Positions 37,552 through 45,403 of a stretch of DNA of 64,000 bases are shown piece by piece. Source of the stretch: an uncultured Clostridia bacterium (GTDB taxonomy: Bacteria; Bacillota; Clostridia; Christensenellales; UBA1242); NCBI GenBank assembly GCA_934778125.1, contig CAKVOF010000001.1, forward strand, positions 29,523 to 93,522. The letters are read 5' to 3'. A program made the translations under genes and the position numbers. Each line of letters starts with the position of its first letter. The stretch's first letter is position 1. A model generated the notes under the pieces. That model was not told the origin of the DNA and did no database searches. It saw only the letters and a list, made by a program, of their open reading frames with translations.

Positions 37552-39036
37552 TCACACGCGGAACAACATCATTCCATCAAACACATCTTCGCTAGTTATA
37601 TCAATTTTTAACTTTCTAAAAACTTCCTCGTTATTAGGAGTTAAAATAACCGATGAATGAGCTTTTGCTCCCGCTAGCAGTGGTAATGTTTCTAAAGCTT
37701 TTTTTGCCATATCATTTGTTGTGGCACAAACTGATAAAGCAATTAAAATATCCTTCAAACTCAATTTATAGTTTTTGTTGTTTAAATAATCCATTTTTAA
37801 AGTTGTGATAGGTTTTAAAATTTCTGGCGATATTAATTTAAATTCATCACCAATATTGGCCAAAGTTTTTAGTGCATTCAAAATCACGCTTGCACTTGCC
37901 GACAAAACATCGGTTGTTTTTCCAGCAACTATTCTGCCATCGTTTAATTCAATTGCTATGCAAGGTGTTTTTGTTTTCATTGCTTTTTTAAGCGCTGGTT
38001 CAACACATTTTCTTATGTTTGGTGTTAAATTCATCTCCTTCATAAGCATCTCGTTTTTTTCAAATGCCGATAATATTTCTTGACCTCTTTTAAAATCAAC
38101 CTTTGCTTTTAAAAATCTTCTAACTACCTCTTGCTCACATGCATCTTTCACTTTTTTTTCATCATCAATGCAAAAACCAACCATATTAACACCCATATCG
38201 GTTGGCGAAAAATATATATCTTTTCCATAAATATTGAAAAGAATTTGCCTAACAATTGGGAAAGTTTCTAAATCACGATTGTAATTAATAGCAACTTTTC
38301 CATATTTTTCCAAATGATAGTTATCTATCATATTAACATCACGCAAATCTGTTGTTGCAGCTTCATAAGCAATGTTCACAGGATGCTTTAAAGGTAAGTT
38401 CCAAACTGGGAACGTTTCAAATTTTGCATATCCTGCTTCCACCCCACGCTTCTTTTCGTGATAAAGTTGGCTTAAGCAAGTAGCTAATTTTCCACTTCCC
38501 GGACCTGGCGCTGTTACAACCACAATTGGGCGAATTGTTTCCACATAATCATTCGCACCATATCCGCTATCGCTAACAATTGTTTCAACATCGTTAGGAT
38601 ATCCTTTAATGCACTTATGGTAGTAAACATTGATATTGTTTGCTTTAAGCAAGTTTGCAAATTTAACAGCATTTGGTTCTTGGTTAAACATCGTGATAAC
38701 AACCGAATTAACCATTATTCCAAGTTCCCTTAACTCATCGATTAACCTTAAAACTTCTCTATCGTAAGTGATGCCAAAATCTGCCCTAATCTTGTTATTT
38801 TCAATATCTTTAGCACTCACACAAAAAAGGATTTCGATATCATCTTTCATTGTTTCTAAAAGTTTTATTTTGTTGTTTGGATTGTAGCCCGGCAAAACCC
38901 TTGATGCGTGCAAATCATCAAAAAGTTTTCCGCCAAATTCAATGTATAATTTTTTACCGAAAAGCTTGCACCTTTCTAAAATCTTTTCCTTCTGAATTTG
39001 TAAATATTTTTCGCTATTAAATGCTTGTTTTTCCAT
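37552..39036 (-). CDS. DUF1846 family protein
   Basis: A 494-residue conserved protein. The N-terminus FNSEKYLQIQKEKILER, GKKLYIEFGGKLFDDLHASR near 27-46, the D-I-E-x-x-K-I-R-A-D-F-G-I-T-Y-D block and the central TAPGPGSGKLATCLSQ near 180 (a P-loop-like G-x-G-S-G-K) are those of the DUF1846 family, found widely in Firmicutes and solved structurally but without an assigned reaction. The phosphate-binding loop suggests nucleotide or phosphometabolite binding. GGTAGGAAG provides the ribosome site. Single gene, no neighbour hints. Confidence 0.88.
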   Translation of the reverse strand: MEKQAFNSEKYLQIQKEKILERCKLFGKKLYIEFGGKLFDDLHASRVLPGYNPNNKIKLLETMKDDIEILFCVSAKDIENNKIRADFGITYDREVLRLIDELRELGIMVNSVVITMFNQEPNAVKFANLLKANNINVYYHKCIKGYPNDVETIVSDSGYGANDYVETIRPIVVVTAPGPGSGKLATCLSQLYHEKKRGVEAGYAKFETFPVWNLPLKHPVNIAYEAATTDLRDVNMIDNYHLEKYGKVAINYNRDLETFPIVRQILFNIYGKDIYFSPTDMGVNMVGFCIDDEKKVKDACEQEVVRRFLKAKVDFKRGQEILSAFEKNEMLMKEMNLTPNIRKCVEPALKKAMKTKTPCIAIELNDGRIVAGKTTDVLSASASVILNALKTLANIGDEFKLISPEILKPITTLKMDYLNNKNYKLSLKDILIALSVCATTNDMAKKALETLPLLAGAKAHSSVILTPNNEEVFRKLKIDITSEDVFDGMMLFRV

Positions 39037-39204
39037 AAACTTCCTACCGTGTTTTTGTTTATTGTATTGTTTTGCTGGTTAACCTCCAAATAATTAAACA
39101 CATCTTTTTTTAAAACTTTAAATTTTGTGCAACTTTAATGCTATTTGAATTATTCAAAACAACACTTTGCTTTGCTTTTCACATAACAACCTTTAATAAA
39201 TATA

Positions 39205-39440
39205 ACTATTTTTCGTTTCAGATTTATATAATCATTATATTTTTATGCGATAACTTTTCGTTTGATATTTATATTACACTTTATCTTTATATAATAAATC
39301 TTCATTTTGTTATATCTCCTCTCCGCTTATCATATCTTCAAATACACAACTAATAAAACCTTAATTTAGGCGTCCTTGTGCAAGGGAAGCTGTCACGAAT
39401 CTTCAGTGAGTGACTGAAGGGTTGTTTCCACTTATACTAT
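39205..39440 (+). repeat. palindrome-rich dispersed repeat, copy X1
   Basis: Shares with the copies near 51.7, 55.8, 56.1 and 58.7 kb a TATATCTCC-TCTCCGCTTAT segment followed by AGGCGTCCTTGTGCAAGGGA, AGCTGTC and GACTGAAGGGTTGT. Small palindromes (CCTTGTGCAAGG; CTTCAGT...ACTGAAG) would form hairpins. It occupies most of the 39037-39644 gap. From memory, CTTGT...AAGGGAGCTGTC...GACTGAGGGATTGT repeats are common in gut Clostridia; this looks like a relative. Confidence 0.8.
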
Positions 39441-39556
39441 CTCTTAATTGATTATTTTATCTTTAGTAAATTTTAGAATTTAAATCTAATTTATGCATTA
39501 TTTAAATTATAAAGCAAGTTTTATTTTATTCTATGTTAAAACTTAAGAATCGTAAA

Positions 39557-39591
39557 AAAAATAAAAGCCCTTTAAAAGCGCTCTTATTTCA
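39557..39591 (-). terminator. terminator of lepB
   Basis: A 12-bp stem with two mismatches (AAATAAGAGCGC with GGCTTTTATTT) followed on the minus strand by a run of T. Confidence 0.65.
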
Positions 39592-39644
39592 TTAAATAAA
39601 AAATATTATGAAAAAACAATTAAAACCTAAAATAATCTTAATTA

Positions 39645-40361
39645 TCAAATCCCAAAAAGTTTATTTGCCCAAAACGAAAACTTGCTAGTTCCATAAGGCA
39701 CAATTATTTGCACTTTCCCTTGAATAGCACTTTTATCAACTGCGCCAAACTTTCTGCAATCCTCACTCACCAAGCGATTATCTCCCATACAAAAATAGGC
39801 GTTTTTAGGCACAACATACTCATAAAAATCATCACTTTCATCTGGCGTACCGTTATCGTTTTTAACAACAGTGCCCTCAACATAATTTTCGCCACCAAGC
39901 ATAATTTTTTCCAGTTCATTGCCAGTTTTAGTTAGTTCATCGTGCCTTTTAAGTTCCTCTTTAATATAGTTTTCCTGTTGCAATTCACCATTAATAAACA
40001 ACTCACATACACCCGTTACATCATTATATTCATAACGAATCCTATCTCCGCCAACCGCAATAACTCGCTTAATCAAACCCCTACCATTAACTTTCAAAAC
40101 AACGATATCACCTTTTTTAATTTCAGCGAATCTATTCACATACACAACATCACTTTTATTTCCACCCTTTGCATTTAGAGTTGGTTGCATACTCGTTCCA
40201 TCAACTTCCGCATCAAAAAAAACAATTGAAAACACAACGTATGAAAGCATAATCAAAAGAATAATAATATAAAGGGTGTTTGCCACCGCTTTATACCAAC
40301 CATTTCTTTGCTTCTTATTAAATTGAAAATCTTCGCTAAAATTAAAAATTGGCTTATTCAT
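39645..40361 (-). CDS. lepB: signal peptidase I (LepB type)
   Basis: A 238-residue membrane peptidase that cleaves signal peptides. One membrane segment (~24-48), then the catalytic Ser57 in GTSMQP, Lys98 in LIKRVIAVGGD, and the C-terminal MGDNRLVSEDCRKFG near 198-212 (box E, usually GDNR-x-x-S-x-D-S-R; here the last Ser is Cys). The ATG at 40361 is preferred; the 13-codon longer frame would run through a TATAAT sequence and lacks a ribosome site. It pairs functionally with the ER-type peptidase at 7513. Confidence 0.93.
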   Translation of the reverse strand: MNKPIFNFSEDFQFNKKQRNGWYKAVANTLYIIILLIMLSYVVFSIVFFDAEVDGTSMQPTLNAKGGNKSDVVYVNRFAEIKKGDIVVLKVNGRGLIKRVIAVGGDRIRYEYNDVTGVCELFINGELQQENYIKEELKRHDELTKTGNELEKIMLGGENYVEGTVVKNDNGTPDESDDFYEYVVPKNAYFCMGDNRLVSEDCRKFGAVDKSAIQGKVQIIVPYGTSKFSFWANKLFGI

Positions 40362-40538
40362 ATTTTTTTCCAATACTATTATACACTTCTTCAACGCCAA
40401 TTAAAACTGTTTTTATTAATAACCAACCTAATATTCCATATTTTATTTCACTTTTTGGTGAAATTGTGTATAATGAAATTGCTAACTTAAAATCACGGTT
40501 CTTGCATAAGAGGGTTTTACCTATCATTAATCTTTATC

Positions 40539-40673
40539 ATTTATCAATTTTCCTTACTTCTATAGTGTTCAGAACCTGCTCGTGTTCTCGGGATTTCCCT
40601 CTTAGCTATAATGGTTTCTTCCTTGCCTTTCAACTTTATATCTTTTATCAATTTTCCTTGCTTCTATAGTGTT
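40539..40673. repeat. 31-bp direct repeat upstream of the tRNA-Arg locus
   Basis: 40539-40569 and 40643-40673 share TTATCAATTTTCCTT then a single G/A difference and CTTCTATAGTGTT. The 40362-40748 gap holds this repeat, a TATAAT at 40469 preceded by a TTTCAC/GTGAAA inverted repeat, and no gene. Confidence 0.8.
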
Positions 40674-40748
40674 TTGAGATATACTTCGCCATAGTCTTTG
40701 GAACGCGTTAGCGTGGGTTTAGTAGCTTCCATAAAAAATTACTATTTT

Positions 40749-40816
40749 GCATCTGTGGCTCAATTGGATAGAGCATCAGTCTTCGGAACGATTGGTTGTG
40801 GGTTTGATTATCCCAC
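40749..40816 (+). pseudogene. decayed tRNA-Arg
   Basis: The first 47 bases read like tRNA-Arg(TCG): acceptor GCATCTG, D arm GCTCAATTGGATAGAGC, and anticodon strand TCAGT-CTTCGGA. After that the 3' anticodon strand (ACGAT instead of ACTGA) no longer pairs, the T loop is enlarged, and no 3' acceptor strand or CCA follows. It lies 20 bp before an intact tRNA with the same anticodon loop. Confidence 0.8.
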
Positions 40817-40835
40817 TAAAAAAATAATCAACTTT

Positions 40836-40910
40836 GCGTCCATAGTGAAATGGATATCACATAAGTCTTCGGAACTTAGATTTCGGGTTCGAGCCCTGAT
40901 GGACGCACCA
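40836..40910 (+). tRNA. tRNA-Arg (anticodon TCG), CCA encoded
   Basis: Complete cloverleaf: acceptor GCGTCCA (40836-40842) with TGGACGC (40900-40906), discriminator A and encoded CCA; D stem GTGA/TCAC; anticodon stem TAAGT/ACTTA with loop CTTCGGA, anticodon TCG at 40869-40871; T arm TCGGG-TTCGAGC-CCTGA. It reads CGA and, by wobble, other CGN codons. Confidence 0.96.
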
Positions 40911-40935
40911 TAAAAAGCCTGATTTTATGGGCATT

Positions 40936-40973
40936 TCAGCAACTTTTTAGCAAGTCGCTGATTTTTTATTTTT
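40936..40973 (+). terminator. terminator after tRNA-Arg
   Basis: TCAGCAACTT pairs with AAGTCGCTGA (one A-C mismatch) around a 6-base loop and runs into a long T tract. Confidence 0.75.
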
Positions 40974-41078
40974 TATCACACATACATCTTACACCTGTCA
41001 AGTATCCTTGTTTAAGGGTTCGAGTTTTTGATTTCAAAAATGTATTGATTTTTAGCCCAAATTTACCAAAAAATCGTG

Positions 41079-41122
41079 TTTTTCTAAGATTTTTCTAAGA
41101 TTTTTCTAAGATAAAACTAAGA
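41079..41122 (+). repeat. 11-bp tandem repeat (TTTTTCTAAGA, three copies plus a degenerate fourth)
   Basis: Three identical 11-mers at 41079-41111 and a fourth (TAAAACTAAGA) at 41112-41122. This follows the tRNA, where integrated elements often leave arm-site-like repeats, but no integrase is near. The rest of the 40974-41217 gap shows no gene. Confidence 0.8.
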
Positions 41123-41217
41123 TTTTGTGCAAATTTTACTTAGTTTAACATAATTTTTTATGACTAAAATATGCAAACCCCACAAATAGCATATTTAGAA
41201 ATTTCTACTATTTAAAG

Positions 41218-41247
41218 TTGCTTGCTTAACCTAAATTATGATAGAAT
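41218..41247 (+). promoter_or_regulatory. promoter of the papain-like protease gene
   Basis: TTGCTT, 18-bp spacer, TAGAAT with TG at the extended -10 position. The earlier in-frame ATG at 41238 overlaps this -10 region, so it cannot be the start of translation on this transcript; transcription start near 41254 puts the ATG at 41259 almost at the 5' end. Confidence 0.6.
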
Positions 41248-41258
41248 GCGAATGTAAA

Positions 41259-43259
41259 ATGATTAATATAAATTATAAAAGAAAAGCAAAACTTTTTTCT
41301 ATAATATGCTTAATTATTATGCTTTTATTGTGTTTTGATGCATTCAAGAAGCATAATACTATTTTTTCAAACACATTATTAAACGCAACCACTTTAAACA
41401 CAATGAGTGTTGATGAAATTGCGAACCAAGAAAAATATAATAGTTGTGATTTCGATATTGTAACCCCCACTCTTGATCAAGGAGACACAAATATTTGTTG
41501 GGCTTATGCAACTGCAAGTGCATCGGAAACATCAATTTTAAAAGATAAGTTAGATAACAACACAAAAGACACTTTAAGATTTTCTCCAACACAAATTGCA
41601 TATAGAACCCACAACAGAGATAAAGACCCTCTTAACAACACCGTAGGGGTTTATGATAACAACAAATGGAATGAACCAGGAAACCCATTCAACACATTTT
41701 TGATGTTGTCGCAATGGTGTGCCCCAGTGGCTGGCAATGTGCATATGATGGCTAATGCATATGAAAATAACTTATATAGATTACTAGATGCCGAACAGAT
41801 AAACGCATATGAAACTGGCACATATAGAATAAACGAAATCAAGCGAGCAATTGCAAAATATGGCGCTGTAACTGGTTCGTATAACAATGCACGAAATGCG
41901 TTTTATTACAACACAAAAGGAGAGCCAAACCCAAACGGTATTCCTCACGCGATAAGTATTGTTGGTTGGGACAACACAATTCCCGCAAGTAATTTTCAGC
42001 CAAAACCCGCAAGCCAAAACGGTGGTTGGATAATTAAAAACAGTTATAATTCTCTTCCTTATTTTTACCTTTCTTATGATAGCCATATTGGAAATGTTTT
42101 CGGATTTAAATATGCCAAAAAATCAGAGTTCGACTTTAATTATTTTTACGATAACGTTAATGATCCTATACCTCAACACGAAACCGTTTCTAAATGTGTT
42201 TCAAACGTTTTTGTGGCAAAGAAAGGCAACAATGATCATAACGAATTTGTTAAGGCTGTTAATGTGGCAACTATTGGATATAATCTAACCTGCAAAGTTC
42301 AAGTCTACACCAATCTAACCGACCCAAAAAATCCCGAAAGTGGAACACTTTCCGCTTTGGGCGAACGAGTTTTGAATTATGGTGGATACCACACAATTAT
42401 GCTAGATAATCTTGCTAAAATTGATAAAGACTCATATTATTCCGTTATTGTGAGTGTTAGTAGCTCAAGTGGAGGAAGTGCAACCATTTTATATTCAAAA
42501 AACAAAAACCAAAACACTCATTATAAATCTTCAAGCGGTTGGAATAGCACGGGTTATGCTGGAAGAATAAAAGCCTACACCGTTTTGCAAGAAAAAGGAG
42601 AACCTGAGCAAAAAATAGATATATCTTCTGCCGAACACAGCATTATTTCTCCGATGCTATTTACCGGTCAAGAACTTTGCCCACAAGTAAACATAACGCT
42701 AAATTCACAAACCTTAACTAAAGATGTGGACTACACTGTTTCCTACAAAAACAATATCAATGTTGGCACCGCTGAAATTATAATAAGTGGGATTGGAAAA
42801 CACTTTGGAAGTTTAAATTTGCAATTTCAAATTTTGCCAATTGATGTGCCTATTAAACCCAATAATGAAATTAATGTTTCAAGCACCATATCAACCCTAT
42901 CTGAAATTGTTTTGCCTGAAGGTTGGCAATGGGAAAATCCGAATTTGCTAGTTATAAATATAACTAGCGCAACCGCAATTTATGTGGGCGAAAATAAAGA
43001 TAATTATAAAAACACCAAAGTGCAAATATCTTTGCAAAAAGAAGAACCTAGCAATCCTAATCCCAATAATCCCAGCCCCGATAATCCAAATGACAACAAC
43101 ACTCCAAATGACAACAACAATGATAATAATAAACCAAGCAACAAAGCCCCAAACAAACCAGATGTTATTCCTATAATAATTATATTTTTCGGTGTTATTG
43201 GAGCAACATCTATCACAATAATCGTAGTTATAAAAAAAATCAAACAAAAAAGAAAATAA
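41259..43259 (+). CDS. cell-surface papain-like (C1A) cysteine protease with lectin-like and Ig-like domains
   Basis: A 666-residue exported protein. N-terminal signal or anchor at ~10-28. The peptidase domain (~60-290) has Cys80 in DTNICWAYA, His230 in GIPHAISIVGWD and Asn261 in GGWIIKNSYN, the classic papain triad. It is followed by a lectin-like region (~290-450) typical of clostridial surface C1 proteases, and by an Ig-like module with DVDYTVSYKNNINVGTAEI near 495-512. Then comes a Pro/Asn/Asp-rich linker of ~45 residues and a C-terminal membrane helix with basic tail (~637-666), so the protease is held on the cell surface. Role in degrading host or dietary protein or in processing surface proteins is inference. 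Start chosen from the promoter position. Confidence 0.88.
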   Translation: MININYKRKAKLFSIICLIIMLLLCFDAFKKHNTIFSNTLLNATTLNTMSVDEIANQEKYNSCDFDIVTPTLDQGDTNICWAYATASASETSILKDKLDNNTKDTLRFSPTQIAYRTHNRDKDPLNNTVGVYDNNKWNEPGNPFNTFLMLSQWCAPVAGNVHMMANAYENNLYRLLDAEQINAYETGTYRINEIKRAIAKYGAVTGSYNNARNAFYYNTKGEPNPNGIPHAISIVGWDNTIPASNFQPKPASQNGGWIIKNSYNSLPYFYLSYDSHIGNVFGFKYAKKSEFDFNYFYDNVNDPIPQHETVSKCVSNVFVAKKGNNDHNEFVKAVNVATIGYNLTCKVQVYTNLTDPKNPESGTLSALGERVLNYGGYHTIMLDNLAKIDKDSYYSVIVSVSSSSGGSATILYSKNKNQNTHYKSSSGWNSTGYAGRIKAYTVLQEKGEPEQKIDISSAEHSIISPMLFTGQELCPQVNITLNSQTLTKDVDYTVSYKNNINVGTAEIIISGIGKHFGSLNLQFQILPIDVPIKPNNEINVSSTISTLSEIVLPEGWQWENPNLLVINITSATAIYVGENKDNYKNTKVQISLQKEEPSNPNPNNPSPDNPNDNNTPNDNNNDNNKPSNKAPNKPDVIPIIIIFFGVIGATSITIIVVIKKIKQKRK

Positions 43260-43271
43260 AAACTATTTAAT

Positions 43272-43312
43272 TTATACTAGTTAAAATCTTATGGTATAAT
43301 TATCATAAGATT
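43272..43312 (+). promoter_or_regulatory. superoxide reductase promoter with overlapping palindromic operator
   Basis: TTATAC at 43272, 17-bp spacer and TATAAT at 43295-43300 with extended TG. A perfect 9-bp inverted repeat, AATCTTATG (43285-43293) and CATAAGATT (43304-43312), brackets the -10 box. This is where a repressor would block RNA polymerase. PerR controls superoxide reductase in clostridia, but the site is not a textbook PerR box. Confidence 0.75.
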
Positions 43313-43372
43313 GCAAGAAACTCTTGCCTTACTCCACTTTGCAATCAAAAAAAAATAAAAGGAGAATTAAAA

Positions 43373-43747
43373 ATGGAACAAAATTTTTATTATTGCAAGC
43401 ACTGCGGAAATATTATTATTAAGGTTAACGATAGCGGAGCGCCACTAATGTGTTGTGGTGAGAAAATGGAAGTGCTTAACCCAAACACCAATGATGGCGC
43501 AAAAGAAAAACACGTGCCGATTTATTCTGTTAGGTGTGGCAAAGTAACCGTTAATATTGGCGAAATTCCTCACCCAATGGCACCCGAACATTATATTGAA
43601 TGGGTTAAACTTCAAACCAATAAAGGCTTTCAATTCAAAAGATTAACTCCCCACGCTGAGCCAATCACCACGTTCAATATAAACAAAGATGAAAAAATCG
43701 AAGCGGTTTTTGCATACTGTAATTTGCATAGTTTATGGAGAGGTTAA
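43373..43747 (+). CDS. dfx: desulfoferrodoxin-type superoxide reductase
   Basis: A 124-residue iron protein that reduces superoxide to hydrogen peroxide without making oxygen, an anaerobe defence. The N-terminal desulforedoxin site is Cys8-x2-Cys11 and Cys27-Cys28 (CKHCG, MCCGEKM). The catalytic Fe site has His47 (EKHVP), His67 (IPHPM), His73 (PEHYIEW), and Cys116 with His119 (YCNLHSLW); Glu45 before His47 is the usual flexible ligand position. AAAAGGAG lies 8 nt from the ATG. It is controlled by the palindrome-bearing promoter just upstream. Confidence 0.96.
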   Translation: MEQNFYYCKHCGNIIIKVNDSGAPLMCCGEKMEVLNPNTNDGAKEKHVPIYSVRCGKVTVNIGEIPHPMAPEHYIEWVKLQTNKGFQFKRLTPHAEPITTFNINKDEKIEAVFAYCNLHSLWRG

Positions 43748-43798
43748 TGGTATAGTTTGTTTATAAACCAAAATTAATACATTTTTCATTATTGTCTA

Positions 43799-43827
43799 TT
43801 GTAATATCATTTATAATGTGCTAGAAT
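43799..43827 (+). promoter_or_regulatory. promoter of the 209-residue unknown gene
   Basis: TTGTAA, 17-bp spacer, TAGAAT with TG at the extended -10 position; predicted start near 43834. Confidence 0.6.
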
Positions 43828-43858
43828 AATACAAAAATATAAAAGGTGGAAATATAAT

Positions 43859-44488
43859 ATGGATTCATTAGACACTCTTAATTTAGAAACAGCTCGCTCT
43901 ATTAAAGAGATTAGAGAAAAAGAAAAAGAAATTATTAAAAATTATGATAATAACCACTCAAGCGAAATGCTAACAGCAGGAATAATTGAATTGAATGACC
44001 TTAGAAATAAAACCTATTTTGAACATAGCAATTCATATGAATTTAACAGCGCAATATATAGAGCGAGTGGTGAAGATAAAACAACAAGAAAACTAATTTA
44101 TGGAGAATACAAACAATATTGCAGGTTTATAGCAAGGCTAATAACGAAAGAAAGCTTGCCTTTTGATGATTTTGTTAGTATATCTAGAAACTTTTTAGAA
44201 AATTATTCTATGATTAGCCGTATTGATTATAGGGATTCTGCCTATAACACAACATCAAAAACTGTTGACAAGTGTAAAGAATACTTTGCTGTTGCATCTG
44301 TGAATGATAAAACAGATGCTTCGGCAACCAAGTACTATGCTCTTAATCAATTATATGGTGAATTAATTTTTTGTGGTAATTATCCAAAAGCAGAAAACGA
44401 AGATGATTTCTACGATATCCAAGAAGCTTATGAATTTGACGATCCAAACGATGATCGTGTTAATGAAATTTACACTAGAGGAAGATAA
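43859..44488 (+). CDS. unknown soluble helical protein, 209 residues
   Basis: Not recognised. Highly charged, no signal peptide or membrane segment. Residues 10-60 look like a coiled coil or helical hairpin (SIKEIREKEKEIIKNY); the middle part is helical with several aromatic residues (EYKQYCRFIARL). The C-terminal ~35 residues are strongly acidic (ENEDDFYDIQEAYEFDDP). AAGGTGG ribosome site and its own promoter. Confidence 0.65.
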   Translation: MDSLDTLNLETARSIKEIREKEKEIIKNYDNNHSSEMLTAGIIELNDLRNKTYFEHSNSYEFNSAIYRASGEDKTTRKLIYGEYKQYCRFIARLITKESLPFDDFVSISRNFLENYSMISRIDYRDSAYNTTSKTVDKCKEYFAVASVNDKTDASATKYYALNQLYGELIFCGNYPKAENEDDFYDIQEAYEFDDPNDDRVNEIYTRGR

Positions 44489-44569
44489 ATTGTTAAAGAA
44501 AAACGACATTAACTAAAAAACCATCTCTTGCAAAAACCCAAATAACCCACAAACAAAAATAAATGTTCT

Positions 44570-45325
44570 ATGATTGAAAACCATAAAAAACTAAACTCAA
44601 ACGCAATAAAAATAATAGCAATTGTTGCTATGACAATCGACCACATTGCGTGGGCGATTTTTCCTAACTACTCAGTTAACGCCCTAGCAATTATTATGCA
44701 CACTATTGGCAGAATCACTTGCCCTATAATGTGTTATTTTGTTGCCGAAGGTTTCTACCACACTAAAAACATAAAAAAGTATAGTTTAAGATTGTTTATT
44801 TTCGCACTTATCTCCCACATTCCCTATATGCTTATGTTTGGTTCGTTTGCTGAAAAAGGGGCAATAGCTTTAATTCCATTCGCCACAGGCTTTTTAAATC
44901 AAACAAGTGTGATATGGTCTTTATTTATTGGTCTTATGATGCTAAGAGTTGCGAAAAATGAGAAACTAAGCCAACTTTTAAAGGTTGAATACACACTAAT
45001 CTTGTGCGTTTTAGCGTTACCTGCCGATTGGAGTTGCATAGCATCTTTATTTATTCTATGCATAGGCACAAACCGTGGTAAACCATTAAACCAAATTCTA
45101 TGGTGTTTGTTCTACACCATTATCTATTCGGTTGTTTATTTCTTTGCATTTTCAAAAGTTTACGCCATAATCCAACTTGGAGTTATTTTAAGCGTTCCAA
45201 TCTTATTTTTATATAATGGCGAAAGCGGAAAAAACATCAAACTCAACAAATTTATGAAGTGGTTTTTCTATGCATACTACCCGATCCATCTGGTAATAAT
45301 CAGTTTGATTTTAATACTATGTTAG
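44570..45325 (+). CDS. TraX family membrane protein
   Basis: A 251-residue protein with about seven membrane segments. The start LNSNAIKIIAIVAMTIDHIAW, the block HTIGRITCPIMCYFVAEGFYHT near 44-65 and the C-terminal YAYYPIHLVIISLIL match the TraX/acyltransferase-like family. TraX acetylates F pilin in plasmid systems; chromosomal copies in Firmicutes have no defined substrate. No conjugation genes are nearby. No clear Shine-Dalgarno precedes the ATG. Confidence 0.85.
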   Translation: MIENHKKLNSNAIKIIAIVAMTIDHIAWAIFPNYSVNALAIIMHTIGRITCPIMCYFVAEGFYHTKNIKKYSLRLFIFALISHIPYMLMFGSFAEKGAIALIPFATGFLNQTSVIWSLFIGLMMLRVAKNEKLSQLLKVEYTLILCVLALPADWSCIASLFILCIGTNRGKPLNQILWCLFYTIIYSVVYFFAFSKVYAIIQLGVILSVPILFLYNGESGKNIKLNKFMKWFFYAYYPIHLVIISLILILC

Positions 45326-45370
45326 AGCATTAAATTTATCTTTACATCATAAAACAATCTATTCAAACAA

Positions 45371-45398
45371 AAAAGTTTCATAAATTTATGAAACTTTT
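45371..45398. terminator. bidirectional terminator between traX-like and DUF11 genes
   Basis: A perfect 28-base palindrome (AAAAGTTTCATAAA and its complement), A/T runs on both sides, convergent genes. Confidence 0.85.
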
Positions 45399-45403
45399 TA
45401 TTT

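Noticed and set aside
40698..40913. Open frame of 71 codons across the tRNA-Arg pair
   Set aside because: Its VAQLDRAS-like peptide is the well-known spurious translation of a tRNA D arm; both tRNA copies account for the sequence.
40836..41217. Attachment site of an integrated element at the tRNA-Arg 3' end
   Set aside because: Repeats are suggestive, but there is no integrase and no second copy of the tRNA 3' end in the window.
43004..43243. Hydrophobic minus-strand frame opposite the protease linker
   Set aside because: It is the antisense of an Asn/Pro-rich linker and membrane helix; no start signals.
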